The notes beneath the pieces are model-generated. The model was not told the DNA's origin. It saw only the letters and a list, made by a program, of their open reading frames with translations, and did not search any database. Shown here piece after piece: positions 10,401 through 25,400 of a stretch of DNA of 64,000 nucleotides. Source of the DNA: Ilex aquifolium (Eukaryota; Streptophyta; Magnoliopsida; Aquifoliales; Aquifoliaceae); assembly GCA_951799425.1 (NCBI GenBank), contig OX637410.1:1550001-1614000 (forward strand). The letters run 5' to 3'. Numbering within the stretch: the stretch's first letter is position 1; each line of letters opens with the position of its first letter. The position numbers and the translations under genes were made by a program.

Positions 10401-13400
10401 CGAGTATCCGATAAGCCAGCTCGCTGAATAACATCTGAGGCATATTTTGACTGAGAAAGAAGATAACCCTTGGGAGAGGAAGCAACCTCAATCCCTAAGA
10501 AATATCGAAGTGGACCCAAATCTTTTATCTCAAAATACTCCTATAACTGAGTTTTCAACAACTGAATTCCAGCATTGTCATCACCTGTAATAATCATGTC
10601 ACCACATAAAGTAATAGAAGTATGAAACCAGAAGAAGTGGATCGAAGGAAGAGAGTAGAATCATGATCACTAGCACAGAAGCCTAAGTCACATATAACGG
10701 AAGAGAATTTTGCAAACCATGCTCTCGGGGCCTGTTTAAGACCATATAAAGCCTTGTGAAGTTTGCACCCATGACCAGGACTACAAGGCAACCCAGGAGG
10801 AGGAGTCATATAGACCTCTTCAGACAAATCACCATGAAGAAAAATATTTTTCACATCCATCTGGGATAGGCTCCACTGACGAATAGCTGCCACGGTAATT
10901 ACTGTGCGAATCGTGGTCATCTTAGCCACTGGAGCAAAGGTCTCATCATAGTCAAGCCCATACTCTTGAGCAAAACCCTTGGCCACTAATCTAGCCTTGT
11001 ACCTTTCCACAGAACCATCAGATTGAGTTTTGATTTTGTAAACCCACTTACAACCAATGGAGTGTTTACCAGGAGGTAAAGGCACCAACTCCCAAGCTCG
11101 AGTCTTATGTAGCGCAAAAAGCTCCTCATCCATAGCCTGTTGCCAAAGAGGATCAAGTATAGCCTCCTTATAGGAGGTTGGTTCAGACAGAGAATGTATA
11201 GAAGTCAGGAAAGAACAAAAAGCAAAAGAATAGCAAGAATTGGACCAACCAAACCTGTCAGGACACTTCCGAGTGCGCTGAGGGTAACGAGGAGTGTGAT
11301 CCACGGTGTCAGAAATTGATTGGGAGCCAAGAGGTGCAGATGAAGGCACAATATCTGTGGTGGAGACAGTGGGAGTCCTGCGAACATAAGTATGCACAAT
11401 CGGGGGACGAGTAACAGACAATTCAGGCAAAGAGGAAGAAGAAGAAGAAGAAGAAGAAGAGGAGGGAAGATCAGCCACAGTCATATCACCAACATAAGAA
11501 TCAGAAGAAACATTAGAGGGAAATGGATCAAGATAGATAAGATCAGATTTATACAAAGATGAAGAACTAGATGGAATAGAGAAAAAAGGAATATGCTCCA
11601 TAAAAACAACATGGCGAGAAACATAGAGTTTCTGTGTACTAGGATCATAACACCGAAATCCCTTTTGTCCCTCACCGTAGCCAAGAAAGACACATAAAGC
11701 TGAACGAGCCGAGAGTTTAGTACGATTAACACTAGGTAGCAGAACAAAGCATGTACATCCAAACACACGTAAGGAGAAATATTCAGGTGTCTTACCAGAT
11801 AGTTTTTCAAAAGGTGAGACACCAGAATTAAGGATTGTAGGAATGCAATTAATCAGATGAACTGCTATAAGAACTGCTTCGCCCCAAAAGGAGCTAGGGA
11901 CACTGGATGACAACAACAGAGAACGAGCTGTCTCAATAATGTGACGATGTTTCCGTTCGGCCACTCCATTCTGAGCAGGTGTGTCAGTACAAGAAGACTG
12001 AAAAATAGTACCATCAGATTTCAACAAATCACGAAAAGCACTAAATGAATATTCTCCACCTTGATCACAGCGGAAACATTTGATGATAGAAGAATATTGA
12101 GTACGCATCATAGCACGAAAGGTAGAGAAAATGGAAAAGAACTCAGACCTACGTGTCATTAGATACACCCAATAATATCTGGTATGATCATCAATAAAAG
12201 AAACATAATATCTAGACCCCCCTTTAGTAGCAATAGGAACTGGTCCCTAAATATTAGAATGTACAAGATCAAAAGATGCAAGAGAACGAGAATTACTTTT
12301 ATTGAAAGGTAATACAGTAAATTTAGCCAACTTGCAGCCACTACAATCTGAAATATCATGACACTCTAAACTACCCAAACTACCAGTAGAAGCTAGAAAT
12401 TTTAAACGAGAATGAGAAACATGACCTAAACGAGAATGCCATAAATAAAAACTAGATGATTTTGGACTCAATTGAAAAGAAGATAAATCAACAGTACATG
12501 CAACAACTTCAGGGACATGAAGTTCGTCCAACACATATAGCCCTCCATTTCTATGGCCTGTCCCAATCAGCTTCTTGGACCGTGGATCCTACACAACCAG
12601 TAGAAGAAAAATGAACTAAGAATCCCGAATCAAACAACTGACTAACATATATTAAATTTAAAGTAAGTTGGGGAATATAGTAGACATCAGGAAGTGTAAG
12701 CTGGGAAGACATGATAGTTCCAACACCAGCTAAAGACATTTGGGTGCCATTGGCTGCAAGAACAGATATAGAGGGAGGGGAAACAATAGAAACAAATAAG
12801 GAAGAATTATTAGTCATATGATGGGTGGCTCCTGAGTCAAAGACCCAAGCAGTTCGAGAGATACCTGAAGGTCCTGTAGTAAATGAACCTGTGGAAGGAG
12901 AAACTGATAGGGCACCTGGTTGATGAAGAGAAAGAAGCTTCTGCAACTGATCAACTATCATAGTCATACTGGGAGCTGATGGGAGTGTCTCATCCACTGG
13001 TGAAGCAGCTGCGGCTGTATGACGATCTTTGGGCCTAAATGACTGCTGTAAGGCCCCTTTGGCATTCTTGTTCACTAATTTAGGATATTGAGCCTTCCAG
13101 TGACCTTTCTCACGACAAAAACTACACTCATCTGAAGCAGCTCGACCCCGATATTTAGTCTGTGAATGAGAAGTCCCTCTGGGTGGTATAGCCAGTACAG
13201 TCTGATTAGGCAATAGAAGAAGACCCTTTCCAAAAAGAGTCTTAAGACGGACTTCTTCAGCCAGAAGGTCATTCACTACTGCATCAACTGTGGGAAGTGG
13301 GAGACGATGGAGAATAGAACCACGAAGGCCCTCAAAGTCATCTCTAAGGGCCATCAAAAACTGTACCAACCGCTGCTCCTCCCTAAAAGTATGATATATC

Positions 13401-16400
13401 ATATGGGTACTCAATTTAGCTGGCTCAGCAAGTGCTAACTGATCCCAAAATCTAGTCATAACCGAGTTGAACTCCTGTATGGTCTTATCACCCTGACGTG
13501 CATCTCGAATTTCATGCTCAAGCTGATATCTCTTTGCAAAATTAGACTGAACAAACAATGTAGCTAAATAATCCCAAATCTGTTTGGCTGTGTTAAACTT
13601 AGTCAAATGCACACCAATGGTCTGATCAACTGAGTTGTTAATCCAAGTGATAATTTTAGCATTGTTGACTTCCTAGGTATTCTTTAATTCAACATATTTC
13701 TCTGCCTTCGAATCTGTTAGAGCTTGCAAATCACCACTAACATAACTCCACATCTCTTTCCCCAACAGGAAATTCTTCATAACATAAGACCAATATATAT
13801 AATTTTCACCATTTAATCTGATACTAATAGCTTGAAGAGAATCAGAGTGTCCACTTGTCATAATGTTAACAAGAGGTCTCAGCAAAATAATACCCAACAA
13901 AAGGCAGAACAAAACAACCCACAACAAAGCCTTAAAAAAAATCAGTCCAAACCCAGCGCCTATTATTATCCAGTAAACCCACAACAAAAAACCCAACAAA
14001 GCAGCCCACAATATATCCAACAGAATCCAAACACCAGCCGAAAGAATACAATGATCAGCAGAATCCAAAGTACCAGCCGAAAGAATACAACATTAGCAGC
14101 AGCACCGTGAAGCAGATCACGACACCAGCAGCCAACAAATTGCCAAGAACAAATCAGCCAAGAAACTAGCAACCCAGCATGTAAACACCAGAAATTAGTA
14201 GTAGGAAGAAGAGACCAGAACAGCCGAAGAACAGGTGGGCAAAAACAAGTCCAGCCGAGCCCCAGATGAGCAACAAACCAAACCAAATCACATCTAACAG
14301 TTTTGAATCACATAATAGGTTATCAAACAAGAACCGATGCAAACAGCCACACCAGTCGATCACAAGAAACAAAAATCCACAGAAACCAGAGAAGCAAGAA
14401 ACAGAGGGAGCAGTTGGTGCACTGTGAGATAGTCGGTGCACAGTGAAGACAAGAAACCAGACCAGAAGACTTACCAGATGAACTCGAAACAAGAAAGGGA
14501 GCACACCAATGAGAAACCCATGAAGAATCGATCAAGGTGGTGGTATTCACGGTCGGAGACTAATGACGTCATCGTCGGCGATGATGACGTCAGTGCTGTT
14601 TGTCGTCGGGTTCACGTTGGGTTCATCACGTTGGGTTCATCAGATCTTCTTTTCTTCTTGACTTTAATCAGGAATTATTATTTGAGTTTAGGATTAAGGC
14701 TCTGATACCATGTTGATGTTTATTAATGAAAGAGGAAAAATATATTGATCAAGTCAGAACCAGATCTGTATTACAAACGAATTTATACTAGGGCAAACAT
14801 TGTAATATAAATGACTAATCTACCCCTAATGCTAATATACTAGATTACTCTAACAATCTCAACTGCAAATATTGTTTTCAAAAGATTTCCATTAGTAAAT
14901 AGGAATCCATTAGAAGTACCAAGAAAGAGGGCAGCAACTGGAGTTCATGCTTGGGATATAAGAGCAAGTCACCTCCATATAAACCTCAATTGAAAGCTCT
15001 GCACAAAATCAGGTGATAGAACCCAATGGAAATTGAAAGAAAAACTAGAAAGAGAATCCCCTTCCTAAGATGAGCAGGAACCTCTTTCCCCTCATAAGAG
15101 TGCCTCAACACCCACTTTCCCATGGAGAACAAATTGCCTTCCAATCGACTAAAAAGGAAGTTGAATTTATTCTTTGTGTCCTCACCAAATTGAAAGCCTA
15201 GATCAAACTTGCAAAGAAGAAACGACATACAAAGAAGAAAAGAAAAAGAAAACAAGTTTGCTAATCTAATATTCCATTAAGATAAAAACTAGTACAAGCG
15301 GCATTATATATAAAATTCTACTCCAAGAGAAACAATAAATACCCCTAATGGTCTATTTGTTGTTTCTCCATTAAATTAGGGAATTATCCAGAAAGACACT
15401 AAAACCAATTATGGATTAATGATCCATGGCATCACCTGCCATGTCAGCATGAGAAACAGCATGAGGCTCAAAAGAAGAAGTGGTAGAGAACAACAAACTC
15501 TAATATATAGTGCCCTGAAGATAAAGGAAAATACATAGACCTGCATCCTAGTTAACTGAAGTCGGAGAAGAAACAAATTGACTCACAACATGAATAACAT
15601 AAGTAATATTAGGTCGTATAATAGTGAGGTAAACCAAACTACCAACAAGAACCTAAGACAAAGTAGGATCAGCCAAAGGGATACCATCAGCAGAAGTGTA
15701 ATGTGCATTAAGCTCGACAAGAGTCTTAATAGCCCGATAATCTATTAATTGAGCCTTGTGGATGACATCGGTTGCATACGTTGACTAAGAAAGAAGATAG
15801 CCCTTAGGCAACAAAGCCACTTTAATGCCCAAAAAATAGCGAAGAAGACCAAGATACTTCATCTCAAACTGCCTTCAAAACTAAGATACCCTCATGATCA
15901 TCCTAGTAATAATCACTGCATCAACGTATAAGAGAAGAACAATCTGATCAGCTGAAGTAGAACGAAAAAAAAGATCATAATCATTATCACTAAAATACTT
16001 AAGTTACACGTTTTTCAACAGGTTAAGTTTTTGGAGTAGTTGTTTAACATGGTATCAGAGTAGGAGGTCCTGTGTTCGAATATCGTCGTCACCTTAATTA
16101 TTAAAAAGATTTTCATGTGCTAGGCCTAAAATTTAGCCTACACGTGAGGGGGTGTGTTGAAGTATAACTACTTACATTACACCCTCTCTAATAGCTTAAT
16201 TTTTTGGAGTAGATGGTTGTTTAACACACACCTTACCAGAAAGGAGACCAAGTGGAGGAACCATATAAATCTCTTCAGTTAAATCACCGTTTAGAAAAGC
16301 ATATTGGACATTGATTTAAGATAGTTTCCAATGGTGAACAACTACTACGAACGGTGGTAACCTTTGCAATAGGTCTAAATATTTTTGCATAATCAATTCC

Positions 16401-19400
16401 ATATTCCTTTCCAAAATCCTTGGCAACCGATCTGGAATTATGTCTTTCAACAAAACCATGAACCGTAGTTTTACTGACAGATAGCACGCTTACGAATAGA
16501 TAGGTTTTATGCAGTGTAGAAAGTTCTTCATTTATGGCCTCTTGCCAAATAGGATCAATAGTAGCCTCCTTATAGGAGGTCAACTTAGATAGAAAGTGAA
16601 TAGAAGATAAAAATAAACAAAAACTAAAAGAATAACAAGTGTGAGAAAAGCCAATGCGATTAGGATACTTATGAATGTGCTTAGGATAGTGAGAAGAGAG
16701 AGGCTCCACATAATCAGAAGTCAGTGGAGACGCAACTAAAAGAGGTAGAGGAGTTAGACTTATTCTTGCAAGAATAGGTGTGAACAATAGGAGGAGGCAC
16801 AACCAAGAAAGAGGAAAACTAAGGCGAAGAGTGAAGGTAGATCAAAGATGGAGTATAAAGATCAAAGATGTCCAGCTTGGAACAAAGATTGTTGAAGGCA
16901 AGGATCGAAGTTTCGTTTCGAAACGTCCGAAACGTTTCGGAATTTCAACCCTTCGACACGAAACAGTGGTTGAATCAAAGAATTCCAATGTTTCGGTCGA
17001 AACGACACTGTTTCGGACCGTTTCGGTCGAAACAGTATAGTTTCGACGAAACAGAGATTCGGTTCACCACTCCAGTCCAAAAGAAAAAAGAGAAAGGCTC
17101 AGTTAACATATTCGTTCACAGCTCCAAGCCAAAAAAAAAAAAGGCAGAAAGTAGATGCCTTCAGAAATCAGAAATCACATGTATGTGCAGTCCATTCGTG
17201 TCTTTCAAGCAGCAAAAAAAAAACAAAGAAGAGGTAGAGAAAGGCACCAGAGAGAGTCCAGATAAACAAAAAGTTGAAGGAGAACTTACCTGGACTCCAG
17301 ATTTGAGCAGATCCAGCTATTCTACACAGATCTAGGGCTTGGAGTTGTTCGGTCTTCATCGCAGCGACGACGAGATACCCACTGATCCAGGTATGTCTTC
17401 TCTTCTTCTTCTTCTGTCTCTGTCTCTCTCTCCGGCAACAGATCGCGGCAGCGGCAGCGGCATCGCGATCGATCGCAAGCCTCTCGCCTCTCGCTGCTCT
17501 CTCCGTTTGGTCGTGCGTGTGGATGGGTTGTGCTGCTGACCCTCTGCTTTTATAAATTTTTTTTTTTTTTGTTATAACTATAACTAATTACATATAATAC
17601 CCCATTATAATTATACTTAATACCTCATGTAATTACATTTAATACCTACTATAATTATTTTTAATACCCACAATTAAATTTAATTATCCACTACCCTTTT
17701 TCCTTTTATAATTTTTTTGGTTATTAATATGAACAATTATATTTAATACCCTACTTTAATTATATTTAATATCTTACTGTAATTATATTTAATACCCACT
17801 GTAATTATATTTAATACCTATTATAATTACATATATTACCCCATTATAATTATACTAAATACCTCATGTAATTACATTTAATACCTACCATAATTATTTT
17901 TAATACCCATTTTTTTTTTGTTATAACTATGACTAATTACATATAATACCCCATTATAATTATACTTAATACCTCATGTAATTACATTTAATACCTATTA
18001 TAATTATTTTTAATACCCATTTTTTTTTGTTATAACTATGACTAATTACATATAATACCCCATTATAATTATACTTAATACCTCATGTAATTACATTTAA
18101 TACCTATTATAATTATTTTTAATACCCATTTTTTTTTGTTATAACTATGACTAATTACATATAATACTCCATTATAATTATACTTAATACCTCATGTAAT
18201 TACATTTAATACCTACTATAATTATTTTTAATACCCAGGATAATTAAATTTAATTCTCCACTGCGAAATTAAACAGAATTTGTTCTGCCATGTTTGACAG
18301 CCCGAAGATTGCAAGAAGAACTCAAGAAATGGTTGTAAAAATTTTCCCAAAAGGATCTTTTAATTGTGAAGAAGATGTACTTTGTGATCTAAATATCTAA
18401 GTCAATGCATACAGCTCATTTTTCTGGTTTTGCATTCAATCCACATAAATGTATGGACTAGTAAGATAATGGACCCACCCAGTCTGGTGTTAATGGTTCT
18501 AGTGACTGTACTGACTAATTGAAATGTTTATTATTCAACAAAAGCAACTCTAATTGTACTTCGAAACGATTTTAGCTTATCTTTATAAATAAACGAATTG
18601 TATTTGTGTTTCCACGTGTTTCCATATTTTTTCTGCGTTTCCATTGCGTTTCCGAAACGTTTCCGTTTTTGAGCTTACCGAAACGGTACTTCGAAACGAA
18701 ACTTCGATCCTTGGTTGAAGGTAGATCGAGTTTGTAAGGATATCACCCAGTTGATCACTTGACTTGATGTATGGTGTAATGATTTCTTTTCGCATCATTA
18801 GATCTCGAATAAAGTGGTAATCTATTTCAATGTGTTTTGTTCTCTCATAAAATACTAGATTACTGGCAATGAAGATAGTTGCTTGATTGTCACAGTGCAT
18901 TTCCATAGGAGATGACACACTAATGCCCATATCTTGAAGTAGAGACTGAACCCACTACATTTCACATGCAGTATGGGCCATGACCCGATATTCAACTTCT
19001 GTACTCGAACGTGCAAGTACATTTTGTTTCTTACTGTGCCAATTAACAAGATTATGCCCAATAAATATATAGAAACCTGAAGTAGATCTTCTATCAACAT
19101 GATTACCTGCCCAATGAACATTAGAAAAACCAGTGATTGTCATAGATGATGAAGGACGGTATAGCAATCCTCTATCAGATGCTCCTTTCAGATACCGAAG
19201 AATACGACAAATGGCCTCCCAATGAGGCTTACAAGGAGTATGCATGAACTGACTAACCACACCAATAGTATATGTAATGTCAAGGCATGTAACTGTAAGC
19301 TTACCAATTAACCGTCGATAACACCCTACATCATTAAAAACTTCACCACTCTCAGCATCTAACTTAATTGTAGAGTCTATGGGAGTATCAGCTGGACGTG

Positions 19401-22400
19401 CACCAAGAGTACCAGTCTCAGACAACAAATTCAATACATATTTTCGTTGGCACAACCTAATACCTTCTTTGGACTGAGCAACTTCAATCCCAATAAAGTA
19501 CCAAAGACTTACGTACTCTTTGGTATGAAACTGCTTCCCCTAGTAAATCTTGAAATGGACAATTCCTTTTGAATCACTACCACTAATGATTATGTTATCA
19601 ACATACACAACAAGAATAATTACACCTACGGAAGTGCAATGACTAAACACTGAATGGTCTGAAGTAGAACGCTGAAAACCATAGTAAAGGACAACGATAC
19701 TGAACTTATCAAATCAAGTACGTGGTGATTGTTTCAGGCCATATAGTGTTTTTTTCAACCGACACACTAAGTGTTCCTTACAAGATAAAACGTAGCGTGG
19801 AGGTTGTACCATATAGACCTCCTCTAGTAAGTCTCCATATAAAAAGGTATTCTTAATGTCCAACTGATACAAAGGCCACTCATAACTAACTGCAACAAAA
19901 TAAGAACTCTAACAAAATTAAGGTGAGCAACAGAAGAAAATGTCTCACAATAATCCAGACCATATGTCTGAGTATAGCCCTTAGCAACCAAACGGGCCTT
20001 CAGCCGCTCAACTGAACCATGAGGATGATTCTTCACCGTATAGACCCAACGACACCTAACGACTTGCTTCCTAGAGGGTAGAGAGGTAAGGGCCCAAGTT
20101 CGGTTTTCATAAAGAGCTTTCATCTCCTCGTCCATCGCCAATTTCCAATTGGGGGATGCCAATGCCCGTTGCAAGGAATTAGGAACAAATACCGAAGACA
20201 AAATAGATGCAAAACAACAGAAGGATGAACTAAGTCGATGCAAAGAGACAAAGTTAGAAATAGGATGCTTGGTATAATTTCGAGTACCTTTCCTCAATGC
20301 AATAGGTCAATCAGGCGAAACTAGACGAGCAGATGAATTAGAGGGTAGGACCTCTGAAGAATTAGGTGATGGTTGTGGAGCTGAAGCATATAGAACAACC
20401 TGTCTGTCTGTAGTGCGATGATACACCTGCAAATGGAGGATGAGTATTTTAAGTGGACAAAGAACCACATTCTGGTACAATAGGCAACAGGAGCTCCCCT
20501 GTTGCCTATTGTCAACAGAACCACATTTTGACTAGGAAAGACTAAATCGGGGGAAAGAGTATGGCCTAACCCAAAAAAGGAGGATGACTTAAAAAAAGTA
20601 ATAGTAGCACTAACATAGTAACGGTGTGAAACAGGATCATAATAGCGATACTTTTTTTGTGTATGAGAATACCCCAAAAAATTACACTTTATCGAGCGTG
20701 GACAAAGTTTATCCCGACCTGGACCAATAAGATGAACAAAGGCAACACAACCAAAAACCCGAGGAGTTAGACCAAATGGCTGTTTCCCAAGATAAGTAAC
20801 GAGAAGGGAGATTGGTTAGCTAAGATGGAAGAAGGCATGCGATTGATAAGGTACACCGAGGTAAGAAGAACATCAACCCTTTGGGACATGCATGTTAAAC
20901 ATTAATGTATGAGCAACATCCAATATATGACGGTGTTTTTGTTTAGCAACCCTTTTTTGTTGAGAGGTATTTGGATATGAAGTTTAATGGATAATACCAT
21001 GGTCAGCACAAAATATATGAATAAATGATTGAACATACTCAAGAGTATTGTTAGAACGAAACACTTTAAAATGTTTATCAAACTGTAGCAGAATTTCATT
21101 ATAAAAGGTAACAAATATCTTAGGCAACTCAGGACGATCTTTCATCAGCAATAACCAAGTCATACGTGAAAAATCATCAACAAAAATAACCAAATACTGA
21201 AACCCAAGACTCTTTGTTCTTGTAGGATCCCAATATCTGAGTGAACAATATTAAAAGGACTAGATTGACGACTTTCATTACTACTAGGAAAAGAACTACG
21301 ATGATATTTGCCTAATTGACAAGCTTCACGTTCTAACATAAAAGAAAAACTCAAGGTAGGAATAACATGACGAAGCTTCTGCAATGACGGGTGACCCAGA
21401 CGGAAATGCCACTGAAGTGGGGATACGGTGGCACTCAAGGTAGGTATTGAATCTCTGGAATCCAATAATAAAGACCATTCTGCTCATGCCTTGAACCAAT
21501 CACCTTCTTTGTCAGGAGGTCCTGAAAAATACAAGAAGATTGAGAGAATGTCACTGAGCATTGTAAAGATATTGTCAGCTGGCTCACATACAATAAGTTA
21601 AAAAGGGAAATGAGGAATAAATAAACTAGATTTAAAAACATGGACTGAGTAGGATGGAGATCACCAGTTTCATGCACAGGTCGAAAGGAACTATCAGCTA
21701 ATACAATGCGAGAATTAGAAGAGTGGAAATTAGAAAACAAGGAGAAAATACCAGACATATGAGCACTCACCCCTGAATCAATAATCCATGATGGTGAATC
21801 TGAGTGTGTTGCCACATGTGTAGAATTACTTACATTAGCCAGACCAACTGTTGACATAGAGAGAGAATGAGGATAACTACTGAATAAGCTGGCTGAGCAG
21901 AGAAGTAAAAGCATCATATGGACTAGATGTCGATGCAGTAGATGCACTTGTAGAAGTCTGAGATACAGTTGGGACTGAGTCATCAAATGCCTGATTAGCA
22001 TAGGCTGGTCTCCCATGCTTCTTTCAACAATAATCTTCCGTATGTCTAGTTGCCCCACAATAGGAACACTTCCATTCGGAGCGATTACCATGACCATTAC
22101 GCCCACCTTGTCCTCCGCGACCATTGCCTCTACCACCACAGTTACCACCTTGGGTCAGATGACGACCACCACCACAGTTACCACTACATTCCTCCGGGAA
22201 ACGCCACGATCACCATCGCTAGAGAGTAAGGCAGAAGAATCATGTAGAGCTAAATGAGTGGTGCCATGAGTAAGAGAAGCCCGTTGAAGGCAAGAGTAAG
22301 TATTGGCAGCTATTGGAAGGGTCTCACTAGTCAAAATCTGATCTTTAAACACAACATAGTCAGAGTTAAGATTGGACAAAAACAAAGTAACCTGAAATTC

Positions 22401-25400
22401 ATCATGTTGTCGCCGCTGGACCTCCAAATCTGCACTTAGTGGCTGATACAACAACAATTCCTCCCATAACCATTTCAAAGTACCATAATGTTCAGCCAGA
22501 GATTTATTGCCTTGCTTGGTAGTATACATACGTTCAAAGAGTTCATAAATCCGGGACACATTATATTCTTACGAGTACATCTCCTGAAGAGAGTCCCATA
22601 TCTTTTTGGTCAAGAAGTTGTACATTGGAAGCTACCACATGCTCCATACTAAGCCACAACCAAGTCATCACCGGTGAATTCTCAATCCACCAATCCTCAT
22701 AATTTGTTGCCTTCTCTTAGTCAAATACTTAATTTTCCTTTTGGCAAGCAAAAAAAATTTGATGGCATGAGACCAAGAGTAATAATTAGTCCCATTAAAT
22801 TTGACAGAAGTAATATGTCGAATTGAATCATCCACTGACCAAAATTGTCGGGCTTCATCAGCCATTGAAGTATCTTTCGCATCCACAAATATCACCATAG
22901 AGAATTCCACAGTCGACTAACAAATAGTGGAGAATAAACCCAAATAGATAACCAATAAAGAACCAAACAAAATACATAAACAACATAAAAAAAATGACAA
23001 AACCATCACACAACCACAATCGTCCACTGCCCAGTCCAAACCGAGCATTACCTAGTCCACACAACCCTTGCCCAGGCCAAATCGAGCACCACCCAAGCCA
23101 AATCGAGCACTGTCCAGGCCAAAGCAAGCACCGCCCAGGCCACACAACTAATGGCCAGGCTAAATCGAACACTGCCCAGGCCAGAGATCCACCAATAAAA
23201 ACACCCTGAAGCCAACCGATCCAAAGAGGATCACAAAGCGCCAAAAAAAACAGAGGGAACTCTAGATGTGCCACTAAAGACCACCGGAACAGTCCCCGTC
23301 GGCCAAAAAATGCCAATAACGCATCAACAACACTCCAAGAGGGCTGGGTATGGCAAATTAACCCTCTATGCATCTAGTCGGAGCAACCTGAAATGGATCG
23401 AAGCCTCCAATTACAAGAAAGAACCCCAAATTTCCAGATCTAGAAAAAAAACTCCTATTTCCACGAAGATCATTCAAAAATAGAAAACTCGATTCAGATG
23501 ACTTCAAAAAATAAAACAAAAAATACCATGATCTTCACCACGGAAAATCCAGCCAGATAATGGATCGCCGGCGTCGGAAAGTGCTGACATCGTGCTGACG
23601 TCACTTCCTGACAGAACTCCGGGAATGCAAAGTACCGGCTGAAGGTCTGTATAATCTGTTCCTTGATTTGTTTTATGTAATTAACAACTAAGTGCTCTGA
23701 TACTAAGTTAAAACATTGAAAATAATATTAGGTTTCGAGAAGGCACAAGTAGGAGAAGAAAGAAGGAAGAGAGGAGAGAATGAATAATGTGTATGTTGGC
23801 TGTGTTGCCCTATACCTTCTTATTTATAATAAGTTGATAGGTAATTACAAAATTGTCCTATACTACTATTAACATAAATAAAAACTCAAACAAGTATGAA
23901 ACGCCCTATGCTTGCTAAAGGTATAGATGACAATTAAACATTAATCGGATTTAAAGTTAAAAAACTAGCAATCTGGTTAAATGGAAAACGATTTGTAATT
24001 CCAAAAATACTTTGTTTTCCATCAATGCATGTTGACTTTATCCTTGGAAATAATTTCATTGATAATTATTTACGAATGCATATCTATCAAAAATCTATTG
24101 GACTAACCTTAGAAAAAGAGTTAGTTGATATCACTTTGATCCAACAACACCAACATAAGTGTGAAAAAGGTTTTGCGCCAACCAAGCGTGGTGATAATCT
24201 ACTTACACCCATTTTTGCACTAGACGAATCGCATTAGGTTTGTAAGATTTTAGAAAGTAATTTTAGTGAAGACCCACTAAAACTATGGTGTCGAAGTCCT
24301 CGATATTGTAGTTTAAAATTAAGAGATCATAGTATTATAATTAGGGTTAAACCAATGATCTATACTAAGCAGGACATAGATGAGTTTGATATTCAACTCA
24401 AAGAGCTTCTAGAAAGGAATAGAGACAACCACAAGTCCACATTCTAGTCCAGTCTTTATGGTAAGAAACCATAGTGAGATTAAGCGTGGAAAAACTTGAA
24501 TGGTCATTAACTATAAAAGGTTAAATGATCAGTTGGAATTCGATGGATATTTTATTCCTCGAGAAGTTGTGTTAGTCAAACAGACTAAATGTGTAAAGTA
24601 TTTTAGCAAATTTGATTGTAAGTTTGGATTTTGGCAAATTCAGCTTATCAAAGAATCAAAGCCATTAACTATTTTTAGTGCCCCTGGAGCTCATTACAGT
24701 GGATAGTAATGCCGTTTGGACTCTGTATTGCCCCACAAATATTCCAAAGATAGATGGATGAAATCTTGAAAGACCTTAAAGATTTTTGGGTAGTAAATAT
24801 AGATGACATTCTAGTGTTCTCTATAAACCTTAAAAGAATATAGGAAACATCTTAAAATAATATGTGAAAAATTCCAAAAAACATGGAATTATTCTTTCAC
24901 CTAAGAAAATCAAGGTAGAAAAACAGTCGACTGAATTTTTGGGAATAATCTTAGACCATAAAGGAATAAGATTACAGGAACATGTAATTTCAAAAATTAA
25001 AGAATTTCCTAAAGAATCAAGAGAAACAATTACAAAGTCTTCTAAGAATTCTAAATTATGGGAGAAATTTTATCAAGGATCTATTAAGGAAAGAAATTAT
25101 TTTGATAGAAAAACTCAAAAACGATAAAGAGTTTGAGTGGAATGATAAAGATAAAGTCTTAATTAAGAAAATTAAGGAAGAACTTAAAAATATCCCTAAA
25201 ATCATGTAAAAATTTGTTCTCTTGAGTACTAAAGGGTGTTGCTCAAAGAGGGGTCCGATTGTGACTCAAACTATATTTTCAAAACACAAATGGTTTAGAA
25301 AATTTTTTCTTTTGAAATCAAGTAGGAGTCATAATCAGATCGTTTCTAATTCTATTTTCATCCTAATCTTCCTAAATTAAAATAACTAAGGGTTCATTTT

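Larger units (their letters stand above)
9498..14855 (-). mobile_element. Ty1/copia retrotransposon fossil, short LTRs, TSD atctc
   Basis: A 5.36-kb element with 145-bp LTRs at both ends, 5-bp TSD atctc (9493-9497 and 14856-14860), an initiator-tRNA-Met primer site next to the right LTR, and a polypurine tract next to the left LTR. Minus-strand order from right to left is leader, gag with zinc knuckle, protease, integrase, reverse transcriptase, RNase H. This order (integrase before RT) defines Ty1/copia. Short LTRs and the TGGTATCAGAGCC primer site suggest the Ale/Retrofit clade. Structure is nearly complete but the polyprotein is broken in several places. The LTRs differ at about five of 145 positions by eye, suggesting roughly one to two million years. 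It lies in the SDR intron in antisense orientation. Confidence 0.93.
16830..23880 (-). mobile_element. Ty1/copia retrotransposon fossil split by a hAT-like element
   Basis: Minus-strand gag, protease, integrase, RT and RNase H are all recognisable between about 22910 and 18720. The last RNase H residues continue left of the nested hAT-like element (16899-18713), to about 16830. A primer-site-like TAGTATCAGAGCA (23693-23705) and an LTR-like stretch to about 23880 (ending CTATTAACA) mark the 5' side. No 3' LTR was found; the left end abuts another copia fragment. It is heavily broken, and older than the hAT-like insertion. Clade not determined. Confidence 0.8.

Noticed and set aside
16050-16090. 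tRNA-like or SINE-like TGGTATCAGAG...GTTCGAATATC segment
   Set aside because: Flanking repeats and polypurine tract fit a TRIM-type primer site better; no full tRNA fold or poly(A) tail is visible.
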